From positions 1 to 6,084 of the forward strand of contig CAMTOL010000140.1 in the NCBI GenBank assembly GCA_947074135.1: a stretch of 6,084 nt of DNA. The letters are read 5' to 3'. Every line of letters starts with the position of its first letter. Position 1 is the stretch's first letter. This document shows, one piece after another, positions 5,713-6,084 of this stretch. The translations under genes and the position numbers were made by a program. The notes under the pieces were generated by a model. It did no database searches, had not been told where the DNA came from, and saw only the letters and a list, made by a program, of their open reading frames with translations. This DNA is from an uncultured Rikenellaceae bacterium (GTDB taxonomy: Bacteria; Bacteroidota; Bacteroidia; Bacteroidales; Rikenellaceae).

Positions 5713-6084
5713 AGAACTTATTATTAAAAATGATATTGCCGAAATTTCGAGGCTCGAAGAGTTTGTTGAACAAATTGGCGATGAGCAAGGATTGGATATG
5801 GCTCTTGTAATGAACCTAAATCTTGCTCTGGAAGAGGCTATATCGAACATAATTCTCTATGCCTACCCCGAAAAGATGGGCGAAGATATCTCAATTCAGG
5901 TCTCAAAAGTCAACAATGCGCTACTGTTTACCATTTCGGATTATGGAGTTGAACTTTACCTTACTATAGATCCTGAAGTCGATTTTTTGCTATACGAATA
6001 TGTGAGTAATATTGGTGACCTTGTCCTCCTCATTATTAAACAGATAATGAACAAAGCTACACAGTACCGATTTCAAGTACACAA
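5705..6084 (+). CDS. RsbW/SpoIIAB-like GHKL ATPase (anti-sigma kinase type), 3'-truncated, degenerate ATP lid
   Basis: At least 126 residues are visible before the window ends inside the gene. Its ATG (5705) lies within the last codons of the phosphatase gene, an 8-nt overlap that implies translational coupling. The fold matches HATPase_c_2 anti-sigma kinases, which bind a sigma factor or phosphorylate a STAS protein. The N box is present (LALEEAISNIILYAYPE, 40-56, with Glu44 and Asn48), as is the first glycine box TISDYG (76-81) with Asp79 and Gly81. After that it diverges. The family's GxPFxP becomes GVELYL (81-86). A gap-free alignment, recalled from typical bacterial homologues, puts IGDLV (103-107) where IGGLG is usual, so two lid glycines become Asp105 and Val107. 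ATP binding or kinase activity may be weakened or lost. As the partner of the adjacent SpoIIE phosphatase it most likely belongs to the same pathway. No STAS protein or sigma factor gene is seen in the window. Confidence 0.82.
   Translation, partial: MNKELIIKNDIAEISRLEEFVEQIGDEQGLDMALVMNLNLALEEAISNIILYAYPEKMGEDISIQVSKVNNALLFTISDYGVELYLTIDPEVDFLLYEYVSNIGDLVLLIIKQIMNKATQYRFQVH

Noticed and set aside
1..6084. Mobile elements, CRISPR arrays, tRNA or rRNA genes
   Set aside because: No transposase motifs, no regularly spaced repeats and no tRNA-like cloverleaf sequence were seen on either strand.

Overview
The window looks like chromosomal DNA of a low-G+C member of the Bacteroidota, probably Bacteroidales-like. 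The signs are: A/T-rich intergenic DNA, start codons without Shine-Dalgarno sequences, secreted proteins whose signal peptides end in Ala-Gln, a secreted GH43 glycosidase, and a near-perfect Bacteroidota-type promoter (TTTG, 19 nt, TAnnTTTG) in front of an HU gene. Genus cannot be told from this window. No rRNA, tRNA, CRISPR array or insertion sequence was seen.

Left part (1-2184): the 3' end of an unrecognised gene comes first. An A/T-rich spacer follows, with a 12-bp perfect inverted repeat. Then comes a complete secreted GH43 enzyme (xylosidase/arabinofuranosidase type), whose catalytic triad is visible. It ends at a strong hairpin, A-rich on one side and T-rich on the other, that can terminate transcription in both directions. 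No SusC/SusD pair or other glycan-utilisation gene is seen, so within this window the GH43 gene stands alone.

Middle (2185-2797): an HU-family nucleoid protein gene lies on the minus strand, converging on the GH43 gene. Its reading frame matches HU along its whole 90-residue length, including arm Pro63. However, no ATG, GTG, TTG or CTG is in frame where the protein should begin. A 13-base A/T homopolymer and a 15-codon leader ORF lie between its promoter and the conserved start. The divergent spacer is very A/T-rich and holds small palindromes.

Right part (2798-6084): three same-strand genes look like one operon. They are a periplasmic NMT1/THI5-like solute-binding protein, a membrane Cache-HAMP-SpoIIE (PP2C-type) phosphatase, and an RsbW-like GHKL ATPase that overlaps the phosphatase gene by 8 nt and runs off the window. 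No ABC permease or ATPase gene is seen. The attractive reading, an inference, is a signalling unit: the binding protein loads a ligand and the Cache phosphatase senses it. The phosphatase would then control a partner-switching pathway through the RsbW-like protein. That last protein keeps the N box and the DxG motif but has lost the usual glycines of the ATP-lid box, so it may be a degenerate kinase.
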